Assembly (NCBI GenBank): GCA_905221605.1 | Contig: CAJNDS010002080.1 | Location: forward strand, 1,395,596 to 1,459,595 | Source of the DNA: Symbiodinium natans | Lineage: Eukaryota > Sar > Dinophyceae > Suessiales > Symbiodiniaceae | Direction of reading: 5' to 3' | DNA: 64,000 bases | Part shown: one piece after another, positions 1 through 10,672 of the stretch | How the letters are laid out: each line of letters starts with the position of its first letter | Position numbering within the stretch: position 1 is the stretch's first letter | Position numbers and translations under genes: made by a program | The notes under the pieces: generated by a model | What the model was told of the DNA's origin: nothing | Seen by the model: the letters and a program-made list of their open reading frames with translations, nothing else | Databases searched by the model: none

Positions 1-451
1 CCCAATGGGAAATGCGCGAAAACGAGGCTTCCACTTCAAGTACTAGGAATGTTGAGAAGCAGCAACGGACATGGTCGGAAGTGACATGATGTGAGGTGGC
101 AGCGGCCAAAGGTATCAGCATTGAGGTGTGGCAGGTCCGCCGGAACTGAATGCACGGGCATTCTCCAGAAGCGTCACGGGACATGACAGGTCGGGCCGCG
201 AGTGCTTGATCCTGCAAAAAAGTACAATGAGGACTGAGCAAAGATGTCTGAAGTGACATGCCCGAAAAGAAGGCCCAAATTTGTGTCAGCTTGTTGTATT
301 CAGGAGACGGAGAAGTGGACGACGACAAACACTGGAAAGATTGCACATCACTACTGGGTTGTATTTGAGAAGTCTGTGACCAAGATGGCTTGCATGCAAT
401 TGATGCGCGTTCGGGACTGTGCTGTGCGCTTAGTGAAGCTTTTTCTGGCAG

Positions 452-707
452 GGCTTTCATGGAGAAAATGCATGAGCACGTTATCTTCGTGCAAGACTCA
501 GTCCTGCAGCATCAGTTTGCAAAGAGCCACCAGACACAGTGCAGATCTGCCGTTGCACTAGATGTAAAGGTAGAAGAAGACCTTCTGTTCTCCCCGGACT
601 TCGTTGCGCTATTCCGCAGCATCATGGCTGGTTCTGGGAAAGAAGCTCCATTAGGTGCACAGGCGCTTGGAATGCGTACGCGCACGCATGCAAAGTGGTA
701 TGAACGC
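452..707 (+). CDS. Unrecognised exon(s)
   Basis: An open frame with coding-like composition follows a plausible AG|G acceptor at 450-451. It reads through residues such as HEHVIFVQDSVLQHQF and LLFSPDFVALFRSIMAGSG. I recognise no family. The strand agrees with all identifiable genes in the window. The boundaries and the connection to other exons are unknown, and a short open frame in GC-rich DNA can be accidental. Confidence 0.3.
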
Positions 708-1175
708 TAAGGTACAGCCGGCCTTATGGATCAGGCATGCCTTTAAGTTCCTGGCAGCAGGGGTGGCGGTATCTCCTGCCCTGGGCAGGACGCAAGTCTT
801 TGGTGCATTGGTGCTTGGAATGACTTTGGCTTCAAGGACTGCCTGTTGTTCGTTCTGCTTGACTGGGTGAAGCTACAAGCAGCGAGCGCAGGGCACGGTG
901 ATGGACAGCTGCAGCCTGCAGCGCACCTCCTATTTCCCAGGCCCCCGCACTTTGCATCACAGCCTTTTAAGCGCCAAAGTTGCTGAAGCGAAGGCTTGGG
1001 CTTTATGCTGTTGCGGAGAGCCTGGCTGGCAGTCCGAAAGGCTCCAAGACTCGATGTGCGTTGCTGGGCTTTGCTGAGCTCCTGAATGTTGCTGCAAGGA
1101 GTGGCCCGTCGCACCAACTATGGGCACGCCACTTTGATTCCTTTGCGCAACTGAGCTTGTGACTTTTCAGGAGTC

Positions 1176-1740
1176 ATGCATCATCTTTCTTCACTCGCAG
1201 CAAGAGTTGGATCTGTTGGGCCAACACACCCTGAACGCTTATATGCAGTGACGGGAGCTGCGACAGGAAGAATCTTGTGCTTCAGGCTGGGACTACTGGA
1301 TGCGGGTCCGAGACTCGTGGAAAAACTGCAGGATGCTGCAAGCTTTTCGCCGTCTCTTCTTGCCAGGTTGCTTTCCGAGCAGCTGGCAAGGAGTGCGTCA
1401 TCCCACAGGCTTGGCCACGCTGGGCCCATGCTGGGCCCATGCTGCATTCCTCATTCCTAGGTCTCGCGTGCAGGTTTCCAGAAGCCACCATGCAGCTGCA
1501 AAAGGCTCCTCCGTGTCGACGGCTGCCTGGCTGGACCAGGAGTTGGAGTGCCCACCAGCTCAGCATTGGCCACCTAAGGCAAAGCAAGTTCGCCTTTTTG
1601 AGCCTGGCGCTGAGTTTGCTGCGATATTGCTAGCCTGGAGGGCCTTGTGCAACTGCAGGGCCATGGCCTTTGCTGATGTGCCCTCGACATGTGATGCTTC
1701 GCTCTCAGACTCATACGTGCATATCTTGATGCCGGAGTAG
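1176..1740 (+). CDS. Unrecognised gene, two or more exon-like frames
   Basis: Two open stretches have protein-like composition. The first (about 1176-1440) carries a leucine-rich helical segment (LVEKLQDAASFSPSLLARLL). The second (about 1575-1740) ends in TAG at 1738-1740 after VHILMPE. They are in different frames, so an intron would have to join them. No known domain is visible. They may belong to one gene ending at 1740. Confidence 0.3.
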
Positions 1741-2226
1741 GCTAGGTAGCGCATTGGGACTTGCAACAACCATCGCAACTGTCACGTGTAATTTTTTGCT
1801 TCATTCTGAAGAGGCCTCTACATACAATCGGTAGTACAAATTGTTCGAGGCATCTTTCAGAAGTAGGATACTCTTGATACAAGCCCGTGCGCATATAGAT
1901 GCGTATCGTCTGTCCTGCAAGCGGCCGGCACGCTGATTTTCAGAGACTACTGCTTGCTTGGGTCCTGGTAGAGAGCAGCTTTAAAGCAGCCTGACGTCAC
2001 TTGATGTGTCGATGTGTTGTGTCACGCTCGCGACCCTGGCAGCTTCAAGCATAGAAGTATAAGTCAACTGAGCATGAAGCATGAAAATATTGCACACATC
2101 ACAAGATCTATCAAGATATCGGATACACAAGTTGGTTCCGAATCTTCAACCTAAGCCGCACAAGCTGTCCCGCCATGGAAGCCAGCAGCATGATCTGGGA
2201 ATTTCCCAGCTTCCTCTGGCAAAACC
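1741..2226. other. Spacer, nothing recognised
   Basis: No coding frame with convincing composition, repeat or RNA gene is visible here. It separates the possible gene end at 1740 from the next exon-like frames. Confidence 0.5.
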
Positions 2227-2526
2227 TTGACGCCATTGGTTTCCTTGCAGCACCTTGGAAGAATTCGGGTTCTAGTGCATCTTGTGCTGAGTTCCGACCG
2301 ATCCGAACCAGCACTCATCGCAAGGTTCTCTCGGCTCTTGTCTTCACCGGGCCTCGCAGCTGCACCTCAAAGACTTCAGAGGTATGCCCTCTCCGAAACT
2401 GTTTTGTAAGGCTGCTTGAGCTCTTCCAGCAGCGCAAGCAAGCGCAACAGAACTCTGTGCTGAACGAATCTGAGCTGCCACTGTTGTGCCTGAAGTCGCT
2501 GACACTTGGCTGTGCTATGCAAGGTC
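2227..2526 (+). CDS. Unrecognised helical exons upstream of the MAPR-like gene
   Basis: Two frames look coding: about 2227-2407 (SLQHLGRIRVLVHLVLSSD, LAAAPQRLQRYALSETVL) and about 2410-2526 (LLELFQQRKQAQQNSVLNES). Both are Leu/Gln-rich and helical in character. They may be 5' exons of the cytochrome b5-like gene that starts near 2597, or the 3' end of another gene. The splice junctions are not resolved. Confidence 0.35.
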
Positions 2527-2596
2527 AGCCGGACAAGCTAAAAGCTCCAACAAACTGCGTCTGCTTTTGTCAATGTCTGCACCATCATTGTCCCAG

Positions 2597-3764
2597 GAAC
2601 CTCTTTGATGGCCAGCAATCGCCACTGATCTACTGCTGCGTCAGAGGTCGCACCCTGGCTTTGCTGGCGACACGGTATCTGAATGTTTCGGTGTGGGTGC
2701 GGCTTACGCGCTGTGGGATCTAGAAGCCCTTAAGCTTGGTTGTTTTTGCAAGCGCTCGCCGAGATTGACCGAGGTGTTTATGATGTCTCTAGTTCGGCGA
2801 ACTTTCAGCCTGGTGCATCCTACAGCTTTCTAGCTGGCGCAGATGCCACCGTTGCCCTAGCGAAGATGCGGCTCGATCGCACTGTGGAGCGGAGCAAATC
2901 AAGGTCTGCGGGATGCTGTTGCAAAGCCTGCAAAGCTCACCTCTGCTTGGAGACTTTTGGGGATCTTGACTTGTGAAGACCGAGGGCCAGAGTCTGACAT
3001 CTGGGTTGGGCAGATAGTGGGCAGCATCCCAGCATCGTCTAGGCGTAGGCGAATGCGAGTTCAGGGTTTGAGACCTTGTAGAGCCATGGTTGCTCCTTGT
3101 CATCAGTGAATGTTGTGCGTATTCGAGCAGATCCCTCCAATCAAGAAAGATTGATGCAGATGTTCCTTTCCGTTCGCACTGGTACTTGCAGTGCGAGAGG
3201 GCTCTATCAAGGCCGGAGAGAGATACAGGCACCAAGTCAATGCCCCCAGCGCTGAAGCCGTCAACGTGACCCGCAACAGCTTGCAATGATCCAAAGGATA
3301 GATATGCGGACGTACGATGATATACCACATAGGCCATTGCTCTCCGAGCCTTCCCACAGAACACTCCACCAAAAACTTCCAGGCTTTGTTTTCTAGGCCA
3401 CATATCAGACCAGGCTTTTCATTTCAGGGTCTGAAATTTGGTTTGGTGAGGGACCTAGCTGACGGTATCCTCAGGTCATACGACAAGTCGCTGATCAACA
3501 GCATGCGCTTTCAGGATCTATGCCCTGAAGAATGGAAGGCAGGGGCAAGAGCAGCGAAGGATGAAGGCCTGTGAGAATCCCGAGTTGTAGGCTCTGGAGG
3601 GCTGGATTGGGTACATGGATGGCAAGTACTCCTGCGTAGCTCGGCTCCAGGACTTTGCAGCCTTTCCCCACCGAACTGTTGTTTCAGTCTCGCACCTTGT
3701 CAGCCGCACCGCGCAGGAGTATGTTGAGTACATGAGCACGGCTACCACCGCTGGAGTCGAGTGA
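2597..3764 (+). CDS. Cytochrome b5-like haem-binding protein, MAPR family (3' part)
   Basis: MAPR (membrane-associated progesterone receptor/neudesin-type) proteins are cytochrome b5-fold haem binders of the endomembrane system, linked to sterol metabolism and P450 support. Exon A (about 2597-2646) gives NLFDGQQSPLIYCCVRG. A 127-nt GT-AG intron (2647-2773) follows, and exon B from 2774 gives VYDVSSSANFQPGASYSFLAG and then ADATVALAKM. Together these match the family core: acidic G, VYDVS, PG.SY..FAG.DA..ALA. A later exon (3515-3538, DLCPEEWK) joins through a 52-nt GC-AG intron (3539-3590) to the last exon 3591-3764 (ALEGWIGYMDGKYSCVARL, stop TGA), which fits the family's LE.W...KY..V end. The exon or exons between about 2870 and 3515 and the N-terminal anchor were not placed. 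The family call rests on several ordered motifs and is fairly secure. Confidence 0.82.
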
Positions 3765-4373
3765 GACAGCTATGTTTGTCTACGAAACGATGCAAGTTCT
3801 TGGACATAGGCGCGCAGCCACTCCAGAAACGAGGAGTGGGCGTCCAAGGCGTGGTACAAACGTTTCGACGTTGGATTCGGGTTACGGATTACTAGGGAAG
3901 AGTTGTACTCAGGCTTAGCTTCCCAGGAGTGGAAGCTCAGGGGTAGCATCGGAAATTCGGAGCAGTCGGGGCCAGCCAGCAGAGCTGCGACAAGCTCAGC
4001 CCCCCCTACTCACCGCTGCAAAGCTACGAAGTACCATTTGCATGCGGCTGCATTTTTATGTCTGTACTCCAAGAAGTCGGATTTCTATGGATTTCTGCAT
4101 TCGAAGGAGGCAGCAGGCTGTGCCAAAAAAACATGAGCAGCAAGCACACCTTCATGCCCATGTTCCCAGAAGTGCAAGGGCATGGCCGCATGCAAGCTAC
4201 AAAGGCTTTCTTGCAGGTCGGGTATATCATCTGCTCGGTTGGAGTCTTCCTTTTCCTCTACTTCTCACCCTTTCTCTCTGTACCTCTCTCTCTCTCTCTC
4301 TCGCTCACTCTCTCTCCCTCCCCCCCGCACTCTCTGATGCCGAATCGAAGGCATTTTAGCTGAGGGTGTGTGG
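3765..4373. other. Spacer with CT-rich tract
   Basis: No recognisable gene. It contains a (CT)n microsatellite at about 4284-4320 followed by a C-run. Open frames through it are low-complexity Ser/Leu artefacts of the CT repeat. Confidence 0.5.
4284..4320. repeat. (CT)n microsatellite
   Basis: An uninterrupted to slightly interrupted CT dinucleotide tract just upstream of the 4374 gene. It is pyrimidine-rich on the + strand and might act as a polypyrimidine tract. Confidence 0.85.
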
Positions 4374-5231
4374 ATGTCTTCGCATTCTGCTTCTATTGCC
4401 ATGGATACGGGCAGGAGACGCTTCCGTTTGTTGGTTTGTGCTTCGATGTTGGGACTATGCTCAAGGAGCTTGGTGTTCTCACAACCTCGCCTGACCAAAG
4501 TCGTGAGCCACACAACGTTGCAAGTCCACCAGCCTTGGAGCAAGGCATTCGAAGCAAGCTGGCAGGTGCCTGCAAGAGCATTGTCTGGGAGTCTCCTGCG
4601 CAAGGGTGGACAGTACATCGCAGCGCTGGAGTGGGCATCTCAGGCAGAGTGCGAGACCTGGTTGGGGCAACCTGGAATGGAGGAAACCAGGCACAGCACC
4701 ACCCAGTACACGGTGTGCAGCTCACCATCGCATCAGCATGAGCTGTCGACAGCAGAAGATGATTCATCGTCGTTGCCGAGCGCTCCTGAGCAAAAGGTGC
4801 GAGCGCGGGAGATAGTGGACAAGGCCTTCGGAGGTGGTATCCGCAGCCGTGCAGACTTAGATGCATTGAATCAAGCCCCAGAAGTGGATCCATCGGTGCT
4901 GATGGCGATTTCAGCAGGTGAGGATGTGGACATCGATGAGTCTGATGAGGTGTTGGTCTCGGGAGGTGATCCAAGCTTCCTGAACGACGACAAGTGGTCA
5001 AGCAGTCTGAGACCTGCCGAGAAGCAGAAAGCGAGTCAAACAAAGGGTTATTCGCCGGTCGTCGAAGAAGACGACGACGAAGAGGATGACGAAGAAGACG
5101 TCCTGTTTCATGGCGGTGACCCCACCTTCCTGGATGACAAGCTTTGGGGCACAAATGCTGACAAGAATGTTGACAAGAATACTGAAGAATGGGATGGGCG
5201 GGAAGATGACACAGCGCACTTGTTGGACTGA
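4374..5231 (+). CDS. Acidic protein with two GGDPxFL motifs, possibly organelle-targeted
   Basis: A single open frame of about 285 residues starts at ATG 4374 (a second in-frame ATG lies at 4401) and stops with TGA at 5229. From the second ATG the N-terminus is basic then hydrophobic (TGRRRFRLLVCASMLGLC), like a signal or targeting leader. The middle is Ser-rich and polar. The C-terminal third is very acidic, with runs of D and E. Two copies of a short motif, GGDPSFLNDDKW and GGDPTFLDDKLW, lie about 50 residues apart in the acidic part. I do not recognise the family. The leader suggests secretion or plastid import, but this is inference. No intron is needed, unlike most neighbours. Confidence 0.7.
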   Translation: MSSHSASIAMDTGRRRFRLLVCASMLGLCSRSLVFSQPRLTKVVSHTTLQVHQPWSKAFEASWQVPARALSGSLLRKGGQYIAALEWASQAECETWLGQPGMEETRHSTTQYTVCSSPSHQHELSTAEDDSSSLPSAPEQKVRAREIVDKAFGGGIRSRADLDALNQAPEVDPSVLMAISAGEDVDIDESDEVLVSGGDPSFLNDDKWSSSLRPAEKQKASQTKGYSPVVEEDDDEEDDEEDVLFHGGDPTFLDDKLWGTNADKNVDKNTEEWDGREDDTAHLLD

Positions 5232-6078
5232 CGCTTGGTGTGCTTGCGTGTCTGCTGTTCAGGCTTTGGTAATGGCACGAGAACCGATGCCAGAAGCCTA
5301 ATTAGCCTGGAGTTCAAAGTTGTCAGAAACTCCACGCTGATGGCCGCTTTAGGAGGATCCGATCCAAGGCTGGGCCGAGACGCAAAGATATCCGAGATGG
5401 CCAGATTCCCGAAGGGAATGCTGCGCTAAGCCAAGGACCAAAAGGGCTCACTAGCAGATATGCATTCTTAGGTTACGTTCTCAGTAATTGTCTAGCTTAC
5501 CTCTTGAGCGCAACGGATGCCGACTGATTAGAGAAGCCAGGGCCAGCTAGGGGTCCTGCCTGTGGATGAGGGGTCTTGTTTGGACAAAAAGAAAAGCAAT
5601 CAAACCACACCGCCCGCTGGGGTGTTGCTTTGAGTAGGACTTCGTCTTTAAAGTCCATGCGAATATGTAGATGAACTACTTTAGTTCATGAGGTTTCATC
5701 AGTGTTCATAGTCATTCTTTGTTCATGGTCATTCTTTGGCGATTGCTCAGGAGGTCTTGTGGCCCATCGGGCCTTGCTAGGGCTTGGACAGCATAATAGC
5801 ATAACTGCCAAGCGAAATTCAATGGTGCTGCGCGTGGGGAGATAGCACTACTATTCTAGTTTTTTCCATGTGATTGCAAGCATTCAAGGTCACAGAGCCC
5901 TGCGCGCATTTTGGTTTGGAACTCGGAGATGTGTTCAAAGAAGTTGTGCATTGAACCGTCACCAGCGGCGACTGGACCACATTTCTGGCAGGCAATGTGT
6001 CCTACCTTCTGGAGGAGGACTAGCATGGATCGAAAACATGCACTGGAGATTAGGTCGGTGCCATGACACATGCATTGC
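5232..6078. other. Spacer, short direct repeat only
   Basis: No convincing coding frame. A 17-nt direct repeat (TGTTCATRGTCATTCTT) occurs twice in tandem at about 5704-5737. Base composition here is more AT-rich than in the genes. Confidence 0.5.
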
Positions 6079-6330
6079 AGGAATACAATGCCTGGCACCG
6101 GAAAGCAATTGCCAACGCACCCAGATTGGATTTGAAGGACATCCTCCAGCAAGTGCTCTCTTCGGCCATAGAAGGATGCAGAAGGATGTGACGTGAAGTT
6201 GATTCTTGGGTGGTGGAGGAGCTCAAGGCACAAACCTCGGCGAAACCGACGAAGAAGCTGCGCACTCCTTACACACGAAGAACGAATCTCGCTGCCCCCC
6301 CCCCCAAGACTAGAATGACTCAGAGTTCTC
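6079..6330 (+). CDS. Unrecognised exons (helical, basic)
   Basis: After a CAG acceptor, a frame from 6079 reads EYNAWHRKAIANAPRLDL and then KDILQQVLSSAIEGCRR before a stop at about 6190. A second frame from about 6204 reads VVEELKAQTSAKPTKKLRTP. Both look coding and may be joined by a short intron. No domain is recognised. Confidence 0.4.
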
Positions 6331-6585
6331 AGGCCGAGGGTTCTCCACGTGGTGCCATACGTGCACAGCTCTCAGGGTCGGAACGGAGTGATTGGTTGTC
6401 TATAATGCAAAGAGGTATAGAGTACGGTAGCGCGGCACCTCAGTGGAGAATATGATATGCCTTAGGCGCGAAGAGTTCCCTCAACTGGCAGAGCCGGCTG
6501 GCCTGTCTCCCAGGACCGTCAGTTGCCGGCGCAGCTTCAGTTCGGTGTAAAAAGAGCAAAGGCGTAACAAGAGTGAAGGCGTGGC

Positions 6586-6827
6586 TTGACATGGCTTGAA
6601 CCTGCCTTCGGTGTTACAGGAACACAAAGGGCTCGATACCAGCAGATGTGCGATCTGAGCATTATGGCATCATGGTTGGGCCCCCAGCAAGATGCAGATC
6701 CTTCGCACATTGCGAGAGGAAAGAAAGCCAGAGACAGCAGCAGCCCTTGTGTTGGTTCGATCGGCTCGGAGGTTGGGCGCATTGTGAGCCAGCTTGGCAC
6801 TCGTTTCATCTCCCTCAGACGCAACCT
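6586..6827 (+). CDS. Unrecognised exon next to a MITE
   Basis: An open frame reads MASWLGPQQDADPSHIARGK and then EVGRIVSQLGTRFISLRRN. It looks coding, but no family is recognised. It runs directly into the palindromic element at 6828, so that element sits in or beside this gene. Confidence 0.3.
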
Positions 6828-6929
6828 GGGGGCTTACGAAAATAGGGGACCCCTAAGCAAGACCCCCAAATAGTGGGATCTCCTTATAATAAGGACTCCA
6901 ATAAGGTAACCCTATTTTCGTAAACCCCC
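6828..6929. mobile_element. MITE-like palindromic element (family A, copy 1)
   Basis: An element of about 102 bp has 20-bp terminal inverted repeats. The left end GGGGGCTTACGAAAATAGGG (6828-6847) matches the reverse complement of the right end (6910-6929) with one mismatch. The interior is AT-rich, with TTATAATAAGG-type palindromic pieces. It encodes no protein. A related element lies at 10130-10225. Confidence 0.7.
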
Positions 6930-6995
6930 GCATGGCATTCATCATGGTGGGCAAAGTCTGGAACTCAGGCGCATTCCCTTGTTACTGGTGGACAA

Positions 6996-7063
6996 GAGGA
7001 GCCAACGCTTGGCTTTGAGCTGCTTGTAGCGAAGGGACGAGCCAACGCTTGGCTTTGAGTTGC
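6996..7063. repeat. Direct repeat pair
   Basis: The unit GAGCCAACGCTTGGCTTTGA occurs twice, starting near 6999 and 7039, about 40 bp apart and nearly identical. Each unit contains the small palindrome CCAACGCTTGG. Confidence 0.75.
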
Positions 7064-7131
7064 CTACTAGTAAAGAAGGGAATCCAATGTCTTGCAGGTG
7101 CCTCGTAGTGTTGCACCTGCATGAGTGTGTT

Positions 7132-7335
7132 CCCCCCCCCCCCCCCCCGAACAGTCGAAACTGGTTTTTGCACTCTTGAAACCGTCCACGGGTTTTATGT
7201 GATTTCATAGGGAGGAGTTTATTGACATGTAAAATGGATTAGAAAAGAAGAGGGGCTGAAGGCTGAGGGATCCCCCCCCCCCCCCCCACCTTGGAAGAAA
7301 TACGGTTCCGCCCCCCCCCCCCCCCCCCCCCCTCC
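7132..7335. repeat. Three poly-C runs
   Basis: Homopolymer C tracts occur at 7132-7148, about 7272-7287 and about 7311-7332. They produce false proline/glycine ORFs on both strands. Confidence 0.9.
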
Positions 7336-7344
7336 CCCTCAAGC

Positions 7345-7671
7345 CAGGAAGGACATCGAAATCCAGATCCCTGGGGCCAGGACATGAAACCGGGTCGGGA
7401 AACAGTGCCCATCATAGGAAGATCGGGCTGCCTCCCGGACCACCCCTGTGCCGGATGGATCATTTCAATTTTTCATGTGGTTTTTGGTTTTACTCAGTCG
7501 GGATTACGGCCTTTCGGGGTGTTGGAAGGAGGCCTGCCTGTCAGATTCGAAGGCCCGGCCTTTTAAGCCAAGAGGCCAGGGCATCGAAATCCAAAGCCCC
7601 GGGCCCGGGCCAGGGCATTAAAGCGTGTCCCGGAACAATGCCCACTGTACCAGGTTAGGCTGGATCCTGGA
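7345..7671. repeat. Diverged direct repeat, unit about 100 bp
   Basis: Segments 7350-7441 and 7568-7671 share the order GACATCGAAATCCA / GGGCATCGAAATCCA, then GGGCCAGG, ACAGTGCCCA / ACAATGCCCA, and a CCCGGACCA / CCTGGACCA end. The offset is about 220 bp. They look like old copies of one sequence. Function unknown. Confidence 0.6.
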
Positions 7672-8523
7672 CCATAATATAGAGGGTGACCCAAACAAAG
7701 AGACAGTCGGACCGTGGGCACGAAATTTGCTTGGGGCCTGGTTTCGTAATGAAACTCAACAAGGCTTGAAATTTAGATGGAACTGGCCAAGCTTAGCTGC
7801 CTGCATTTTCCGGGCTTTGGGCCGCCTCAGGAGTCAGAAAGACCCTACACCCTTAACCCTCAGCCCTAACGACAAACCTTAACACAAACCCTTGAAGAAA
7901 AACTAAGAAAATTTGATGATATAGTTCGCAAAATGATTCTTGAATACGTGTGAAGTTTGACCCTAGCTTTACTAAAGCCACTCCGAATCTCAAAGGCGAG
8001 CCTTCTTTCCAAGACACGGAAAACCCGAAATCAAAACTGACACGAAATCGAGAATTCCCTACTAAAAAACCATATATATATATATAAACTGTCTCCATCA
8101 ATCCGGCAAGGGGCCCGGAAAGCTTCAGGTTTTCAGGCCCTTGAGGTTTGAGGCCCTCAAGGAATCTTAAAGAGTCGAGGGCTGAGGGGAGTCGCAAACC
8201 GTGCTGCAGGCCGAATGCTCTGAAGTCGCACAATTGAGTCCAAGCAGAGTCTGAGGCTTTAGATTTGTTTGCGGGGCTCCCGGTTGCATTTCTTTATAGA
8301 GGGTCCCAGATTTGGTGGGGGGTGGGTCCTATTTATTAAAGCCAGAGCAACATTAGCCCGGCAAGGTTGACTTTAAACAACCCCCCGCCACTGAAGCGCG
8401 CCCAACATCATAAATTTACAGGCCTGAGTAGCATTGAAGCCACCGCCGCCTGGTGAATACATACGCGCCGCCAGGAATCTGGTTCCAAGTGCTTAGCGAC
8501 ATCTTACACATCATGTTCGTACA
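7672..8523. other. AT-richer gene-poor stretch
   Basis: No recognisable gene. It contains a weak CCCTTAACCCTCAGCCC tract at about 7850, a short (TA)n at about 8071-8088 and purine/pyrimidine-biased segments. The composition differs from coding regions and suggests decayed mobile DNA. Confidence 0.4.
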
Positions 8524-9600
8524 ATGCACGATCTACATGTGCCGCGAGGAGTAAGTTGGGGTTCCTGCGTCCGGAGGAGCAGCTCAGGCAACGCCTGCCA
8601 TCGAAGCTATTCGCAACACATGTACATTGATGTACGATGCCCCAGACGTGGACCAACATGTGCAGGTTCAGCGAGGACTATGAGGTTGTTCCTGGCAGCC
8701 AGGGTAGGTGGACATCTCAAGAAGCCCAACTGCCAAACTGCCGAGAATTGGTGGCGACGCCCGAGGTCCTGCGTGGAAGTTTGCCAGTCAAGGACAGCTT
8801 TTGCCAGATGGCTTGCACACTCTGTTCCTGGACAGTCACATTGGCCCATGTTTTCTCAGTGTGAGATTTGGTCATTTCAGTCCCAGCATGCCAAGCCTTC
8901 AGCCCAATCACCAATAGTAACCAATACCACGAATCATTGAGGAATAGCAAGTGCGACTCGAAGCAGCTCGAAGCTCAGCTTCCGAATGCTTCAGGCTGCT
9001 TCAGGTCAATGCTTGAAGCAGCAGACTGGATGTGGCAGGATATACTTCTTGAACGACTGCAACGTCCTCAAGAAGCACTTTCCCTGCGAGGCGCTTCGCA
9101 GTTCTTGTAAGAAGCTACTTCAAATGTTGACATCAGATGCCATGCCAGGCAGGTTGCGCACACCAGGCAGGAAAAGTGCCCAGGGGATCAGTCAGAAGAG
9201 GCTCAGATTCAAGACAGCGATGGCACGAGGTCGGCAAAGAACTTCCGGTGTATGTGCCAGACCATGTCCAATCCACAACAGGGCCCCGGGCCTTGAAGTG
9301 CCAAAAGACCAGTCGGCTTTGCGGAAGATTTTCTGTTCGCCTCTCCTATCCTCTCCTCAGGCAGTGCCTTCTGACCTTCATCTCGCCTGGATCTTGCGAG
9401 GAGCATCGGGGTGGTTAAGGGATTTCATGGTCTCGGAGCTCGGCACCTTGGTCGCTTTGTGCCATTTGAGTGTCAGGGGAAGCACAAGAGCACCTCCCGG
9501 CTCTGTCCCTGCAGCTTACCATCCTCAAAGCAAAGGCAGAAACGGCTTCTGGCTACATGGCTTGTAGCGGAACTATGTCCAAGCCCACGAAGCAACAGGT
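8524..9600 (+). CDS. Unrecognised multi-exon candidate
   Basis: Several + strand frames look coding: SEDYEVVPGSQGRW (about 8680), IYFLNDCNVLKKHFPCEA (about 9035-9090), and HEVGKELPVYVPDHVQS (about 9226-9275). They are in different frames, as expected for short exons. I know no family for them. The Cys-containing FLNDCNVLKKHFPC piece is the most protein-like. Confidence 0.35.
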
Positions 9601-9837
9601 GAAGCTGGTACAGTACGAACACTGAGTCCGCCTTGACCCGCAGCTTCAGTGTGCCGCCGAATGAAAAAGTGTGCCGCATCATCCCCAAATCTCCTGCATG
9701 TTCTCCGCCTGATGTGGTCGAGCCCGTTGTCTCTTTTCAGTCTTTTTTGCTACTGCAGCATTTGCAGCTTTTCACACGCTTCGTGAAGCCAGTGCCATGC
9801 AGCAACCTCAGTCACATGCGGACACCACCCCTGTGAA

Positions 9838-10105
9838 GTGTCACGAAGTGTCACCGTGCCGATAAGGCAAAGAGGCAAGCCGAAATCCTGGCGCCGACCT
9901 GCGCTCGCGGCAGCACTCGCAGGCACCGTCGCCTCCAGGCAAGGGCGTCCATTTGGCGTAGGCTTGTTGTTAAGATCTCGGCTGCGGAATCCTACAGTAC
10001 TGTCAGGTCGATTCAGTGGCCGGGTGCTACATCCTTCGTGCCTGCACAGACAATGCCTCGAAGCCATGCCCTCAGAAGCCTGGTGGCATCCTCGAACCCT
10101 TGATG
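9838..10105 (+). CDS. Basic, alanine-rich exon candidate
   Basis: An open frame reads RGKPKSWRRPALAAALAGTV and later GVGLLLRSRL. The basic start and Ala/Leu stretch resemble a targeting leader, but composition alone could explain it. It continues into the MITE at 10130. No family is recognised. Confidence 0.2.
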
Positions 10106-10129
10106 TGTCCATTCTACATGCTTTATATG

Positions 10130-10225
10130 GGGGGTTTACGATATTAGGGGTACCTTATTGGGGCCCTTATTATCAGGGAATCCTACTATTTGGGGATCTA
10201 TACTGAAAAATGTTCGTAAACCCCC
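10130..10225. mobile_element. MITE-like palindromic element (family A, copy 2)
   Basis: About 96 bp, bounded by GGGGGTTTACGA at 10130 and its inverted copy TCGTAAACCCCC ending at 10225. The ends match the family at 6828-6929. The interior (ACCTTATTGG, CCCTTATTATC) is also related but shuffled. Non-coding. Confidence 0.65.
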
Positions 10226-10340
10226 GTCTCTTGTGCGTGGCAGCTCTTCTGAGTGCTCTGCTCCGCTGCCTCAAGAGGCCTGGCATCGGGTCGCAGAGCC
10301 GAGTCAGAGAAGGTGCCGACGAAACTCGATTCCTTGATGT

Positions 10341-10387
10341 ATAGGGTTTAGGGCTTAGGGGCTTAGGGGCTTAGGGGTTTAGGGCTA
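10341..10387. repeat. Interstitial telomere-like TTTAGGG tract
   Basis: Degenerate TTTAGGG/CTTAGGGG repeats over about 47 bp, G-rich on the + strand. Plant/algal-type telomere sequence is TTTAGGG, and this is an internal relic or satellite form. Confidence 0.85.
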
Positions 10388-10672
10388 GGCGGGGCCATAA
10401 CAGACCCACGCGTTTTCGGCAGTTTAGCTCTGTTGCCCTCAGAATCCCCTGCAAATACCGATGTTTCCTGGGTTTCGCCCATCACCTCATCCCCGCAATT
10501 TTCATCCAAAATTATCCAACAATTTTTTGGGCATCCGTAGACTGCACTGGCATTTGTGGGTTTTTTTGCACTACTTCGCACTTTTGACGTGTCCTAAACT
10601 AAGCCCTGTCTTGCTTGCATCCGCTTCTGCCCAGCCCTGGGTCAAAATAACACGTTTGCTTCACCATAGTTA

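Noticed and set aside
4393-5154. 253-codon minus-strand ORF
   Set aside because: Antisense shadow of the well-composed 4374-5231 gene; Pro/Arg/His-rich with no domain.
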